20,507 nucleotides of DNA from JBLNBN01 sp050260015 (lineage in GTDB: Bacteria > Bacteroidota > Ignavibacteria > Kapaibacteriales > UBA2268), in assembly GCA_050260015.1 (NCBI GenBank), contig JBLNBN010000019.1, positions 1-20,507 on the forward strand, written 5' to 3'. The position numbers were made by a program, and so were the translations under genes. Positions 1-7,565 of this stretch are shown here, piece by piece (within the stretch, counting starts at the first letter, position 1; each line of letters begins with the position of its first letter). The notes under the pieces are model-generated. The model had not been told where the DNA came from. It was given only the letters and a program-made list of their open reading frames with translations, and did no database searches.

Positions 1-75
1 GCCTACGGCGTAACTGTCAGCGTATTATTAAATAGATTCTCGACGCAATAAACTTATAAAGAGCGCGAATCTTAC

Positions 76-208
76 GAACCGCGCAGCGGTTCAACGTCAA
101 TAGCCAACGCCGTCCCACCCCCGGCCTCCCTCCGCGGCGCAGCCGCGGGAGAAAAGCGCGTGGGAAGCGGGCGCTACGCGTTACAAAACTGTAACCCCGC
201 CGGGGTTA
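76..208. repeat. Three evenly spaced 7-bp inverted repeats with 3-nt loops
   Basis: GAACCGC-gca-GCGGTTC lies at 76-92, CCGCGGC-gca-GCCGCGG at 132-148, and TAACCCC-gcc-GGGGTTA at 192-208. Each has perfect 7-bp arms and a 3-nt spacer, and the starts are 56 and 60 bp apart. A fourth small hairpin, GTTACA-aaac-TGTAAC at 180-195, overlaps the third and would compete with it. Function is unknown; they could be REP-like elements or remnants of a structured repeat. Confidence 0.55.
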
Positions 209-328
209 AGAAATGAGTATATTCGCTTGTAAATATGTTATTATCTTATTCAAAATCCTTTGGACTCTTCGCTGGCGCTCAGAGTGACAAACCCTTGGAA
301 TGACAAGCGCTTGCGCGATATTTTCCCT

Positions 329-350
329 CCCCTCCTGAGTCCAGGAGGGG
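329..350. repeat. 9-bp perfect hairpin in repeat module
   Basis: CCCCTCCTG-agtc-CAGGAGGGG forms a perfect 9-bp stem with a 4-nt loop. It sits inside a C/G-tract module between the two other repeat-like modules downstream of alr. On the minus strand it lies about 80 nt past the alr stop codon, but no T-run follows, so a terminator role is doubtful. Confidence 0.5.
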
Positions 351-432
351 ACCGAGGGGTGGTTGTCTATAGGCGCTTCGACAAGCTCAGCGGCCGCGCC
401 GCCATTAACCATTGACCATTAATAATTAACAA

Positions 433-1548
433 TTATCTCCCGTGTTCGTACACGCGGGGAATTCTCTTGGAGAGCAGGGTCGTTATCTCGTATGGGATTG
501 TGTTGGCGATCCCGGCGAGGTCGTAGACGGAGATTTCGTTGCCCTCGGCGTCGCGGCCCATCAGGATAACGTCGTCGCCCTGATGGATGTCGTCCTGGCC
601 GATCTCGACCATGCACTGGTCCATGCAGACAGTGCCTGCGAGCCGGTACTTCTTGCCCTTTATCAGGCATACGCCGGAGTTGGTAAATGCGCGCGTAAAG
701 CCGTCGCCGTAACCGAGCGGGATAACGGCGATCTTGGAGTCCTTTTCGGCGATGTACCGAAGGCCGTAGCCGACCGTTTCGCCTTTCTTTACGTATTGGA
801 TTTTAATAACTTTAGTAAGGATTTCCATCGCGGGCTTCAGCCCCATCGCTTCCGCCTGGTCGCGCTCGCTCATGTAGCCGTAGATCGCGATGCCTGGGCG
901 CAGTAAATTATAATGCGTCTGGGGGAACTTTAATACCGCAGAACTGTTCGCGGCGTGGACATACTTAAACTCGTAGCCGGCGGCGTTCAATTCTTTAAGG
1001 CAGTCGTCGAATTTCCGCGCTTGCTCGAGCGCGAAGGTCTCGTCGGCGCTGTCGGAGGTGGCGAAGTGCGTGCAGAGTCCAACAATATCAAGATTATCGA
1101 GCTTTTGCGCTTCTTTCATAAAGCCGAGAGCTTGCTCCGGCTTGATCCCGTCGCGGTTCATCCCGGTATTTACGAATAGGTGGGCTTTTAGCTTAATCCT
1201 GCGTTTCTCGGCAAGCTCGTTTAAATTCTTAGCGCACGCAAGCGAGGCGATTGTGGTCTGGAGGTCGTTGTCGAACAGCGCGTCGGCTTCCCAGGCGGGA
1301 ACCGGGACTATACACGTAATTGGAAGCGTTATCCCCGCGCGGCGGAGCTCCGCGCCTTCCGTAGCGTACGCTACGCCTAGCATTTCCACGCCCTCGCTAA
1401 CGCAGACGTTAGCCGTTTCCAACATGCCATGGCCGTACCCGTTTGCTTTTATAATGGCCATTATCCCCGAATTCGGGGCGCGCTTGCGCAGAGCCGCAAT
1501 ATTATGCCGCATTGCGCCCAAATCAACTTTGATTTTAGTAGTTCTCAT
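433..1548 (-). CDS. alr: Alanine racemase
   Basis: This is a PLP-dependent racemase that interconverts L- and D-alanine in the cytoplasm and supplies D-Ala for peptidoglycan. The 371-residue length is normal for the family. The N-terminal TIM-barrel opens with the PLP-lysine motif AIIKANGYGHG (Lys34). The C-terminal beta domain carries the catalytic-tyrosine region TVGYGLRY, followed by PLGYGDGF and the VCMDQ motif, all family hallmarks. The ATG start is preceded on the minus strand by AGAGGAAAA about 12 nt upstream. It stands alone: the gene-free repeat region lies downstream and a 200-bp A/T-rich divergent region separates it from the PD40/OmpA gene. No truncation is seen. Confidence 0.97.
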   Translation of the reverse strand: MRTTKIKVDLGAMRHNIAALRKRAPNSGIMAIIKANGYGHGMLETANVCVSEGVEMLGVAYATEGAELRRAGITLPITCIVPVPAWEADALFDNDLQTTIASLACAKNLNELAEKRRIKLKAHLFVNTGMNRDGIKPEQALGFMKEAQKLDNLDIVGLCTHFATSDSADETFALEQARKFDDCLKELNAAGYEFKYVHAANSSAVLKFPQTHYNLLRPGIAIYGYMSERDQAEAMGLKPAMEILTKVIKIQYVKKGETVGYGLRYIAEKDSKIAVIPLGYGDGFTRAFTNSGVCLIKGKKYRLAGTVCMDQCMVEIGQDDIHQGDDVILMGRDAEGNEISVYDLAGIANTIPYEITTLLSKRIPRVYEHGR

Positions 1549-1697
1549 TCTTCAGCTATTTTCCTCTTTTGCCGAAAAGTAAATTAGCGAATTTTTCCGA
1601 TATTTGCCAAGCGATTTATTAATATGAATAAGCATTTTAATAAAATTCTCGATAATCACAGCTTTTGCCCGGAAAAATATTTACAAACTTATGCAAG

Positions 1698-1729
1698 TTT
1701 AATTAACTTTTTCCTAATTTATACTTTTG
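1698..1729 (+). promoter_or_regulatory. Putative Bacteroidota-type promoter
   Basis: TACTTTTG at 1722-1729 matches the TAnnTTTG -7 consensus exactly. A TTTA at 1698-1701, 20 nt upstream, is a 3-of-4 match to the -33 TTTG. This would start transcription around 1736, leaving a short A/T-rich leader before the ATG at 1749. The call rests on consensus matching in A/T-rich DNA. Confidence 0.4.
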
Positions 1730-1748
1730 AATTAACCTAATTCTTAAA

Positions 1749-3509
1749 ATGAAATTCTATAACGTCTTTACGGCAGTTTTGTTTGCTTCGATCGCGCTTT
1801 TTTCAAGTTCCTGCCGCTCGAATAAATGCCCGGAAGAGCTTTCCTGGAATAATTTAGGCGAACTCTACAACACGAGGGCGGACGAATACGGCCCCGTCGC
1901 CAGCCGGGGGCGGCTCTACTTTACGATGGCTTCCGAAGGTAAGCGCGCCAAAGAGACGATATATTCGGCGCCTATTATAAACGGCAAGCCCGGCGCCCCG
2001 AGGCGAGAAGAGTTCCCGCCAATGGCGGGGATCCCGGGCGCTGCATCCCCATCCTTTTTCGTTGCGAGCGACGGCTCGCTCGAGCTATACTTTTCCGGCG
2101 ACGCAAAAGCTAAAGACCCAAAGTACAGGAATCCTAAGAACAAGGACATTTACTATTCTATAAATAAGAAAGGCGTTTGGAGCGAACCGGTCGCGCTGTC
2201 CCCGGCGGTTAATTCCGTTGGATTTGATTCTCATCCGGCCGTCGCGCCGGACGGCTCCTTTATTCTCTTTTCGTCGGAACGCGACGGCGGCGAGGGAGGA
2301 CTCGATCTGTATATATCACGTAGAAATGCCGACGGCTCCTGGGGCGAAGCGAAGAACGTAGGAAAGCCGATCAATACGCCGGAGAACGACGTATTCCCCG
2401 CTATCGCGTCGGACGGCTCTTTAATTTACTCCTCGCGCGGGTTTTCGGAGAAAAAGGATTATCAAATCGCTATAGCCGCTCCCGCTAATAACGGCGGCTG
2501 GGCTACGCCAAAGGTCCCCGGCTATCCAGTTAACACGCCCTACAACGAAACCGGCGCATGGATAGAGGGCTCTTCTATCTACGTTTCCAGCGAACGCGCG
2601 GGCGGATGCGGCAAGAAGGACCTCTATATGTTCGACTATTGCGCGCCGGTTCGCTACGAGGGACGCGCCATCGCCGAGGACGCAGGCATGCCGGTCGCGG
2701 GCGAGCTGAAGCTGCTCGACGCCGAGCGAAAGGAATTGTCCTCCATAAAAGTCGGCGACGACGGCGCATTCGGGTTTAAGCTGGAGCCCTCGAAAACGTA
2801 TTATATTAGGTTTTTCCCCATCTGCGACCCAACCTTTACCCCGGAGCAAAAGATTGTTGCGCCATGCATTGACACGGCCGCCGTAGTATTTACCCAGAAC
2901 ATTCTACTACGTTCGAGTCTAAGCGATTACGATTTTGCCGCTATCGACGCGCCGTTCTTCGTAACTGGTTATTATTATCCAAATACGAGGGAAAACTTAG
3001 AGGACCTCCGGCTTAAATTCGCCTATAACCTATTCGGCAAGAGCGATACCACAAAGTATATAGAAAATCCGGGCGAGGAGTACGACGCCTACGCCGAGTC
3101 CGTGGAAAAGGCGTTGGATCGAGCCGCGGACTACATTACGGAAATACTGCAAAACCTTTCGGGGGAATGCGCCTCGAAAACGAACGCTAAATTGGTCATT
3201 AAACTAACCGGGTTCGCCGACCCTCGGCCAATTTCTCTAGGGTCTAAGTACGTGGACGGCGACATCGCCGACCCGGAATTCGGCGTGAACGTCGCAAAGG
3301 GGGCCGCGATGAACAACGACGTCCTCTCGTTACTGCGAGCATACTATACCGGGAAACAGCTAAAAATAAGAATTGAAAAACATTCAGAACTTAAAAGCGT
3401 TTTCGAAAGGGTAAAATGGATCGCCGTCGGCGGGGGCATCGAACCCGACGAGGCAAAAAGCTACGAAAAACGCAGGAAAGTAAACATTGAGATTGGAATT
3501 GAGAAATAA
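1749..3509 (+). CDS. PD40-repeat OmpA-family lipoprotein
   Basis: This is probably an outer-membrane lipoprotein that contacts peptidoglycan. Residues 1-22 form a signal peptide ending in a lipobox-like LFSSSC (Cys22). Residues of roughly 45-300 contain WD40-like PD40 propeller blades, with repeated patterns such as FDSHPAVAPDGSFILFSSER and ENDVFPAIASDGSLIYSSRG. Residues 302-385 resemble a carboxypeptidase-regulatory beta-sandwich. Residues of about 402-584 resemble an OmpA-like domain: FFVTGYYYPNT, KLTGFADPRP (Asp491) and a terminal EKRRKVNIEI. About 20 extra residues sit between the GFADP turn and the downstream helix. Proteins of this architecture are common in Bacteroidota, some linked to T9SS or gliding, but a role here is inference. 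The 3' end overlaps the next gene by 23 nt, indicating an operon. Confidence 0.85.
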   Translation: MKFYNVFTAVLFASIALFSSSCRSNKCPEELSWNNLGELYNTRADEYGPVASRGRLYFTMASEGKRAKETIYSAPIINGKPGAPRREEFPPMAGIPGAASPSFFVASDGSLELYFSGDAKAKDPKYRNPKNKDIYYSINKKGVWSEPVALSPAVNSVGFDSHPAVAPDGSFILFSSERDGGEGGLDLYISRRNADGSWGEAKNVGKPINTPENDVFPAIASDGSLIYSSRGFSEKKDYQIAIAAPANNGGWATPKVPGYPVNTPYNETGAWIEGSSIYVSSERAGGCGKKDLYMFDYCAPVRYEGRAIAEDAGMPVAGELKLLDAERKELSSIKVGDDGAFGFKLEPSKTYYIRFFPICDPTFTPEQKIVAPCIDTAAVVFTQNILLRSSLSDYDFAAIDAPFFVTGYYYPNTRENLEDLRLKFAYNLFGKSDTTKYIENPGEEYDAYAESVEKALDRAADYITEILQNLSGECASKTNAKLVIKLTGFADPRPISLGSKYVDGDIADPEFGVNVAKGAAMNNDVLSLLRAYYTGKQLKIRIEKHSELKSVFERVKWIAVGGGIEPDEAKSYEKRRKVNIEIGIEK

Positions 3510-4290
3510 GATAACGCAAACGTTTTTGATAATACTTCTTAGCTTCGCCTCCTTAAAAGCGTCGCCGTACGAGCTTGGAAAGGGCGATTATTGGGCTACC
3601 GGGATCGGCGCGCTCGCCGGCGGGGCGGGCCTTTACATGTATGGAAATATAGACGCGCCGACTCAACAAGAGATCGCCTCCCTTAAACGAAGCGACATTA
3701 TTGGATTCGACCGGGGAACTACAAAGAATTGGAATATCGATAGAGCGAACGAATCCGATTTCACAGTATTCGTTTCCATGGCCCTGCCAGCGACTTTATT
3801 CTTTACCGAAACCGCCCGGGACGACTTCAGGGAGATTTCCGTAATGTATATGGAAACGATGCTACTAACGAATGCCCTGGCCACGATAACTAAAAGCGTA
3901 GTAAAGCGTTATCGTCCCTATTGCTACGATAATAAAGCGCCCTACTCCGAGAAATATGAACCCTTCGCGCGAACTTCTTTCTTCAGCTCCCATTCGGCGA
4001 ATGCGTTCGCAGGGGCCGTCTTCCTGGGTTCAGTTTACGGCGAATACTTCCCAGACTCGAAGTTCAAAGGCATCGTTTGGAGCGGCGCGCTCCTTACGGC
4101 CGGCTATACCGCCTACCTGCGCGTGGCGGCTGGCAAGCATTTCCCAACGGACGTAATTGCTGGGGCAGTCGTAGGCGGCGCGATAGGCTACCTCGTGCCG
4201 CATTTGCATAAAAAGGGGCCCCAACCGCTGGACATTCCCCTCAACTATACCGTATCCCCCGTTAGGGTTACATTAACGTACAAATTTTAG
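3487..4290 (+). CDS. PAP2-family phosphatase, exported
   Basis: This is a type 2 phosphatidic-acid phosphatase-like protein, probably a lipid phosphatase at the envelope. All three PAP2 motifs are present. Lys136 to Arg143-Pro144 fits KX6RP. FSSHSA (His169) stands for PSGH, with Ser in place of Gly. RVAAGKHFPTD (Arg212, His218, Asp222) fits RX5HX3D. Residues 1-25 form a signal peptide or anchor ending LKA-SP. The C-terminus ends VTLTYKF, a Phe-ending strand often seen in outer-membrane proteins. The start is TTG at 3487, six bases after AGGAAAG; no ATG exists before residue 51. It begins inside the upstream gene, so translation is probably coupled. The substrate (phosphatidate, undecaprenyl-PP or lipid A) cannot be told. 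Confidence 0.87.
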   Translation: MRLELRNKITQTFLIILLSFASLKASPYELGKGDYWATGIGALAGGAGLYMYGNIDAPTQQEIASLKRSDIIGFDRGTTKNWNIDRANESDFTVFVSMALPATLFFTETARDDFREISVMYMETMLLTNALATITKSVVKRYRPYCYDNKAPYSEKYEPFARTSFFSSHSANAFAGAVFLGSVYGEYFPDSKFKGIVWSGALLTAGYTAYLRVAAGKHFPTDVIAGAVVGGAIGYLVPHLHKKGPQPLDIPLNYTVSPVRVTLTYKF

Positions 4291-4435
4291 CTTACTTACA
4301 ACCTATTACTGCTCTAAACTGCATAATTTCCATTATTTTCCAATTAATTCTTTTTTATAATGCCCGATTGTTAGCGATACTTAGTAAAGCTCATTTAAGA
4401 CGTTATTTTAAAGGCGGAAAAGGCAAAACGGCATG

Positions 4436-4465
4436 TTTTTTGTATAATTTTTTATTGTAATTTTG
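4436..4465 (+). promoter_or_regulatory. Putative Bacteroidota-type promoter
   Basis: TAATTTTG at 4458-4465 is an exact TAnnTTTG -7 match, with a T-run (TTTT at 4436-4439, 18 nt upstream) standing in for TTTG. Predicted transcription starts near 4472 and gives a leader of about 14 nt that contains the purine-rich site AAGGGGGG (4473-4480) just before the ATG at 4486. Confidence 0.4.
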
Positions 4466-4485
4466 CTAATCCAAGGGGGGTATAT

Positions 4486-4944
4486 ATGATTAAATTCACT
4501 ACTAATAATAAAACGGCTAATATCTTATTATTAATAAGCTTTAGCCTTGTGGTATTCGTAATGCTAAGCTCGTTTATTAATCGAATGGTGATCTCTCCGC
4601 CGGCCGATCCCACTCTCGACGAGGATATTATAAAAAACACCGTCGAGGAGGTAATCCAGATAAACGTACTAAACGCAACCCTAACTCCCGGCATCGCCGG
4701 GGAGACTCGCGAATACTTACGCAACCGCGGGTTCGACGTAGTTGAAGTCGGCAACTTTACCGATAGAACCGAACGCTCGATGATAATTGACCGGGTGGGC
4801 GACGTAAAGAGCGCCAAAAAGATCGGCTATGCGATGGGCATTCCCGACAGCTGCATCGTAACGAAGCTCGATTCGAATATGTTCCTTCGCGCGACTATTA
4901 TCCTCGCGGATGATTTTCGCAGCCTAAAGCCTTTCGTTAAATAA
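4486..4944 (+). CDS. Membrane-anchored LytR C-terminal domain protein
   Basis: The 152-residue protein has a short cytoplasmic N-terminus, one transmembrane helix (about residues 13-33) and an extracytoplasmic LytR_C-type domain (about 56-148). Features that fit the family are INVLNATLTPGIAGETREYL, the GFDVVEVGN strand, a TERSMIIDR stretch where the family usually has a T-x-I segment, and the closing TIILADDFRSLKPF. This domain occurs alone or fused to LytR-CpsA-Psr enzymes, and its molecular role is poorly defined. A strong AAGGGGGG site precedes the ATG. It is flanked by its own predicted promoter and terminator, so it looks monocistronic. Confidence 0.8.
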   Translation: MIKFTTNNKTANILLLISFSLVVFVMLSSFINRMVISPPADPTLDEDIIKNTVEEVIQINVLNATLTPGIAGETREYLRNRGFDVVEVGNFTDRTERSMIIDRVGDVKSAKKIGYAMGIPDSCIVTKLDSNMFLRATIILADDFRSLKPFVK

Positions 4945-4994
4945 TTCTTATTCTATTGGCGGAAGCCCGCGCTCCGCTGGCTTTCATCTTTAAT

Positions 4995-5039
4995 AAAGCG
5001 ATTTGAAGATATTTTCTTCGAACCGCTTTCTTATTTTTT
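4995..5039 (+). terminator. Intrinsic terminator after LytR_C gene
   Basis: AAAGCG-a-TTTGAAGA, loop tattt, TCTTCGAA-c-CGCTTT forms a stem of 14 pairs (one G-T wobble) with a single A/C mismatch, from 4995 to 5029. The tail CTTATTTTTT follows. It lies 50 nt past the stop codon at 4944 and directly before the predicted E2 promoter. Confidence 0.7.
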
Positions 5040-5070
5040 GTTTAATTTTTAGTTTTTCCTATAATATTTG
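5037..5070 (+). promoter_or_regulatory. Putative promoter of E2 gene
   Basis: TTTG at 5037-5040 is followed after 19 nt by TATAATATTTG (5060-5070). The spacing fits the Bacteroidota -33/-7 layout, but TTTG sits 7 nt rather than 4 nt after the TA. TATAAT is also a perfect sigma-70 -10 hexamer. The leader to the ATG at 5128 would be about 50 nt and ends with CGGAGC 14 nt before the start. Confidence 0.35.
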
Positions 5071-5127
5071 TAAAAATAATCAGTCAATAAAGTATTCGAA
5101 AATTAAAATTAATCGGAGCTTTTTAAG

Positions 5128-6990
5128 ATGAGAATAGAAGTCGTTATGCCAAAGATGGGCGAATCATTGCAGGAAGGCACAATTACTAAATGGCTAAAAA
5201 AGGAAGGCGAGGCGGTCGAACGCGACGAAATGATACTCGAGATCTCCACCGATAAAGTCGATACGGAAGTCCCCTCGCCAAATGCCGGCGTCCTTGCCAA
5301 AATATTAGTTCAGGAGAATGAAACGGTCGCCGTCGGTACGACCATAGCATACATCGAAACTGAACCCGGTTCGCAGGCCGGGACTTCGGAACCCCAGGCC
5401 GCCGAAGCCGAAGCTCCCGCTCAGGAAGCGCCAGCGCAGCCCGCGCCCGCGGATAACCCGGTCGCCCAGGCCGAGGAGCTGATCAAGCCCGACGAGTCCG
5501 CGAAAGGCGCCGATCTGAACTCAGTCTCAGGCTCAACGGTAGAGGTCGTTATGCCAAAGATGGGCGAATCCCTGCAGGAAGGCACTATTACGAAATGGCT
5601 GAAAAAGCAGGGCGAAGAGGTGGAGCGCGACGAGATGATTCTCGAGATATCCACCGATAAAGTCGATACCGAGGTGCCGTCGCCCGTTGCCGGCATACTT
5701 GCAGAAATTCTTGTCGGTGAAAATGAAACAGTCGCCGTCGGTACCGTGATCGCCAAAATTTCCGTAGGTAGCGCCATTCCCGGCCAAGTACTGCCCAGCG
5801 AAGCCGCCGAGACGTTCGACGCGCAGAAGCAAGTTCAATCCGCCTATGGCACGCCCGGGGAAGGCATTCAGAAAGAAAGCAAGCAGGAAGAGCCCATTGC
5901 GCAACAATCCGCCGGGCAATCCACTATGGAGGGCATGACCTCCTCCCCGATCGAAGGCACGAAGGAAATCCCCCGCCGCTACGAGGATAAATTCTTCTCG
6001 CCGCTCGTTCGCAAAATTGCCGAGGAAAACGGGATATTCCTCGAAGAGCTTACTTCTATAAAAGGGAGCGGGGTAGAGGGGCGCGTCACAAAGAACGACC
6101 TGGAAGAATACATCAAAAACCGCCCGGCCCGCGCCGCTGCGCCGGCCCGCGAGCAAGCCCTCCCGCAACCTAAGACCGTCCCGCCAGTCCAACCGGCCGC
6201 AACCGCGGCTCCGCAGCAGCCGCGCCCGCTGGCAGCCCAGGGACAAGCCGCGCAGCCTTCGCCGGCCGCAAGCTCTCCCGACGTCGAAGTAATACCGATG
6301 GACCGCGTGCGCAGGCTGATCGCCGAGCACATGGTGTATTCGAAGCAAACCTCGCCGCACGTTACGAGCGTCGCCGAAGCGGACGTTACCGCCATCGTTA
6401 GGTTCCGCGAGAAGCATAAAGAGGAATTCCAGGAACGCGAGGGCTTTAAGCTGACCTATACGCCGTTCTTCGCGCAAGCCGCCGCCGAGGCTCTTCGCGC
6501 GCTCCCGATGGTCAACGTTAGCGTCGACGGAACGAATATACTCCGCCACAAACGGATAAACCTCGCTATAGCCACAGCATTGCCGGACGGCAACTTAATC
6601 GTGCCCGTAATCAAAAGCGCGGAATCCCTCAACTTTACCGGGTTCGCCCGCGCAATTAACGACCTCGCCACGCGCGCCCGGACGAAGAAGCTCAACCCGG
6701 ACGACATACAGGGCGGCACGTTTACTTTAACCAACGTCGGCACGTTCGGCACGCTCTTCGGCATGCCTATTATTAACCAGCCGCAAACGGGCATAATGGG
6801 ACTTGGCGCTATTGAAAAACGCCCGGTCGTCCGCGAGATGGACGGCGACGACGTAGTAGTCGTCCGCAGCATGGTTTACGTATCTCTTACCTACGACCAT
6901 AGGGTAATCGACGGGATGCTCGCCGGCAAATGGCTCGCCGAGCTTGTTCGCCGTTTGGAGAGCATGAACGAAACGAATATAGTTCTATAA
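5128..6990 (+). CDS. 2-oxo acid dehydrogenase E2 (dihydrolipoyl acyltransferase), two lipoyl domains
   Basis: This is the core acyltransferase of a pyruvate, 2-oxoglutarate or branched-chain 2-oxo acid dehydrogenase complex, moving acyl groups from lipoamide to CoA. Domains: lipoyl 1 (about 2-77, lipoylated Lys43 in EISTDKVD), Ala/Pro/Gln linker, lipoyl 2 (138-212, Lys178), second linker, peripheral subunit-binding domain (about 288-330, FFSPLVRKIAEENGI), long Pro/Ala/Gln linker, and catalytic domain (about 385-620) with the active-site motif YDHRVIDG (His591, Asp595). The 620-residue length fits a two-lipoyl E2. The two lipoyl domains are about 89% identical. No E1 or E3 gene is adjacent, which is unusual for an operon-encoded complex, so the substrate cannot be assigned. 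Confidence 0.93.
   Translation: MRIEVVMPKMGESLQEGTITKWLKKEGEAVERDEMILEISTDKVDTEVPSPNAGVLAKILVQENETVAVGTTIAYIETEPGSQAGTSEPQAAEAEAPAQEAPAQPAPADNPVAQAEELIKPDESAKGADLNSVSGSTVEVVMPKMGESLQEGTITKWLKKQGEEVERDEMILEISTDKVDTEVPSPVAGILAEILVGENETVAVGTVIAKISVGSAIPGQVLPSEAAETFDAQKQVQSAYGTPGEGIQKESKQEEPIAQQSAGQSTMEGMTSSPIEGTKEIPRRYEDKFFSPLVRKIAEENGIFLEELTSIKGSGVEGRVTKNDLEEYIKNRPARAAAPAREQALPQPKTVPPVQPAATAAPQQPRPLAAQGQAAQPSPAASSPDVEVIPMDRVRRLIAEHMVYSKQTSPHVTSVAEADVTAIVRFREKHKEEFQEREGFKLTYTPFFAQAAAEALRALPMVNVSVDGTNILRHKRINLAIATALPDGNLIVPVIKSAESLNFTGFARAINDLATRARTKKLNPDDIQGGTFTLTNVGTFGTLFGMPIINQPQTGIMGLGAIEKRPVVREMDGDDVVVVRSMVYVSLTYDHRVIDGMLAGKWLAELVRRLESMNETNIVL
5137..5760 (+). repeat. Internal duplication of the lipoyl-domain coding sequence
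   Basis: Codons 4-76 (5137-5355) and 139-211 (5542-5760) encode domains that match at 65 of 73 residues by my count. The DNA copies differ partly at synonymous sites, for example in the codons for Ser-Leu within GESLQEG. The offset is 405 bp. Confidence 0.85.
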
Positions 6991-7005
6991 TAAATAACGC
7001 GGCAT

Positions 7006-7043
7006 GCAAACCGCTTGCGTAGAAGCCTGCGCAAGCGGTTTGC
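7006..7043 (+). terminator. Perfect 14-bp hairpin after E2 gene, probable terminator
   Basis: GCAAACCGCTTGCG (7006-7019), a 10-nt loop, then CGCAAGCGGTTTGC (7030-7043) form a perfect stem 16 nt past the E2 stop codon. Three more pairs (6999-7001 with 7044-7046) can form below a bulge. No T-run follows, so it may instead be an mRNA 3'-end stabiliser or a repeat element. Confidence 0.5.
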
Positions 7044-7046
7044 CGC

Positions 7047-7062
7047 TTAATCGGCCGATTAA
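7047..7062. promoter_or_regulatory. 16-bp perfect palindrome upstream of archease gene
   Basis: TTAATCGGCCGATTAA reads the same on both strands and lies eight bases before the archease ATG at 7071. Its position suits a dimeric regulator binding site or an mRNA structure near the start codon. No regulator is identifiable. Confidence 0.4.
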
Positions 7063-7070
7063 AATAAATA

Positions 7071-7493
7071 ATGATTCTATTAAGTAGATATACTATTTTG
7101 CCTCACACGGCGGACATACGAATGCTTGTCAAGGGAGAGAACCTTGGACAGCTATATTCAAACGCCGCTTTCGGGCTTGCCGACGTGCTCAAACCCGAGG
7201 ACGTTACCTACCCGGCGGAGTTTCCGCTTAAACGTCGAATAGCGCTAAGCTCGATCGATTCCACTTCGCTATTAATAGATTTCCTTTCGGAAATACTCTA
7301 TTTATCCCATAAAGAAAAAGCCCTTTACCCCGGCGTAATAGTCCGCGAGATGGGCGAATTGGAGCTGGACGCCTATGTTTTAGGGTTCCATGCCGATAGG
7401 TTTGGCGAGGACGTCAAAGCCGTTACATACCATGAAGCGGAAATAATCGGCTCCGAAGGAAATTTTGAATGCGTGGTCATACTTGACATATAA
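7071..7493 (+). CDS. Archease (RtcB RNA ligase cofactor family)
   Basis: Archease stimulates the RNA ligase RtcB, helping guanylylation and turnover during tRNA or rRNA repair. The 140-residue protein shows the family pattern: PHTADIRMLVKG near the N-terminus (His12, Asp15), the LLIDFLSEILYL helix, AVTYHEAEI (about residues 117-125) and the terminal VVILDI with Asp139, where the family keeps an acidic residue. The ATG is not preceded by a Shine-Dalgarno site, and the conserved fold starts only a few residues later, so this start is the sole reasonable one. No rtcB gene lies in the window. The nearest neighbours (E2, aminotransferase) are functionally unrelated. A role in RNA repair is inferred from the family. 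Confidence 0.87.
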   Translation: MILLSRYTILPHTADIRMLVKGENLGQLYSNAAFGLADVLKPEDVTYPAEFPLKRRIALSSIDSTSLLIDFLSEILYLSHKEKALYPGVIVREMGELELDAYVLGFHADRFGEDVKAVTYHEAEIIGSEGNFECVVILDI

Positions 7494-7565
7494 AAATCGC
7501 GGAGAATTAGTCGATTTGTTTGTAATTTGCGTTTTTTGAAACTCCATAAATTCTTAGGATAAAAA

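Larger units (their letters stand above)
1..432. other. Gene-free region rich in small inverted repeats
   Basis: No convincing coding sequence is visible. A 68-codon open frame on the minus strand (206-412) reads through repeat-like DNA and has no ribosome binding site. The left half carries three short perfect hairpins. The right half is a chain of modules: a 'cactctgagcgccagcgaag' type element (minus strand, about 240-310), a 9-bp hairpin with flanking purine/pyrimidine tracts (about 322-362), a 'ctgagcttgtcgaagcgcc' type element (minus, about 372-391), and an A/T-rich stretch next to the alr stop codon. From general knowledge, elements of this kind recur between genes in many environmental genome assemblies. 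I cannot count copies here. Confidence 0.6.

Noticed and set aside
206..412. 68-codon open frame on the minus strand
   Set aside because: It translates repeat-like intergenic modules, has no ribosome site and resembles commonly mis-annotated repeat translations.
5533..6549. 338-codon minus-strand open frame
   Set aside because: It is antisense to the E2 coding sequence, which has full family motifs; the frame stays open because of codon bias.
7494..7517. AAATCG/CGATTT hairpin after archease gene followed by GTTTG
   Set aside because: Six weak pairs with a 12-nt loop are too little for a terminator call.
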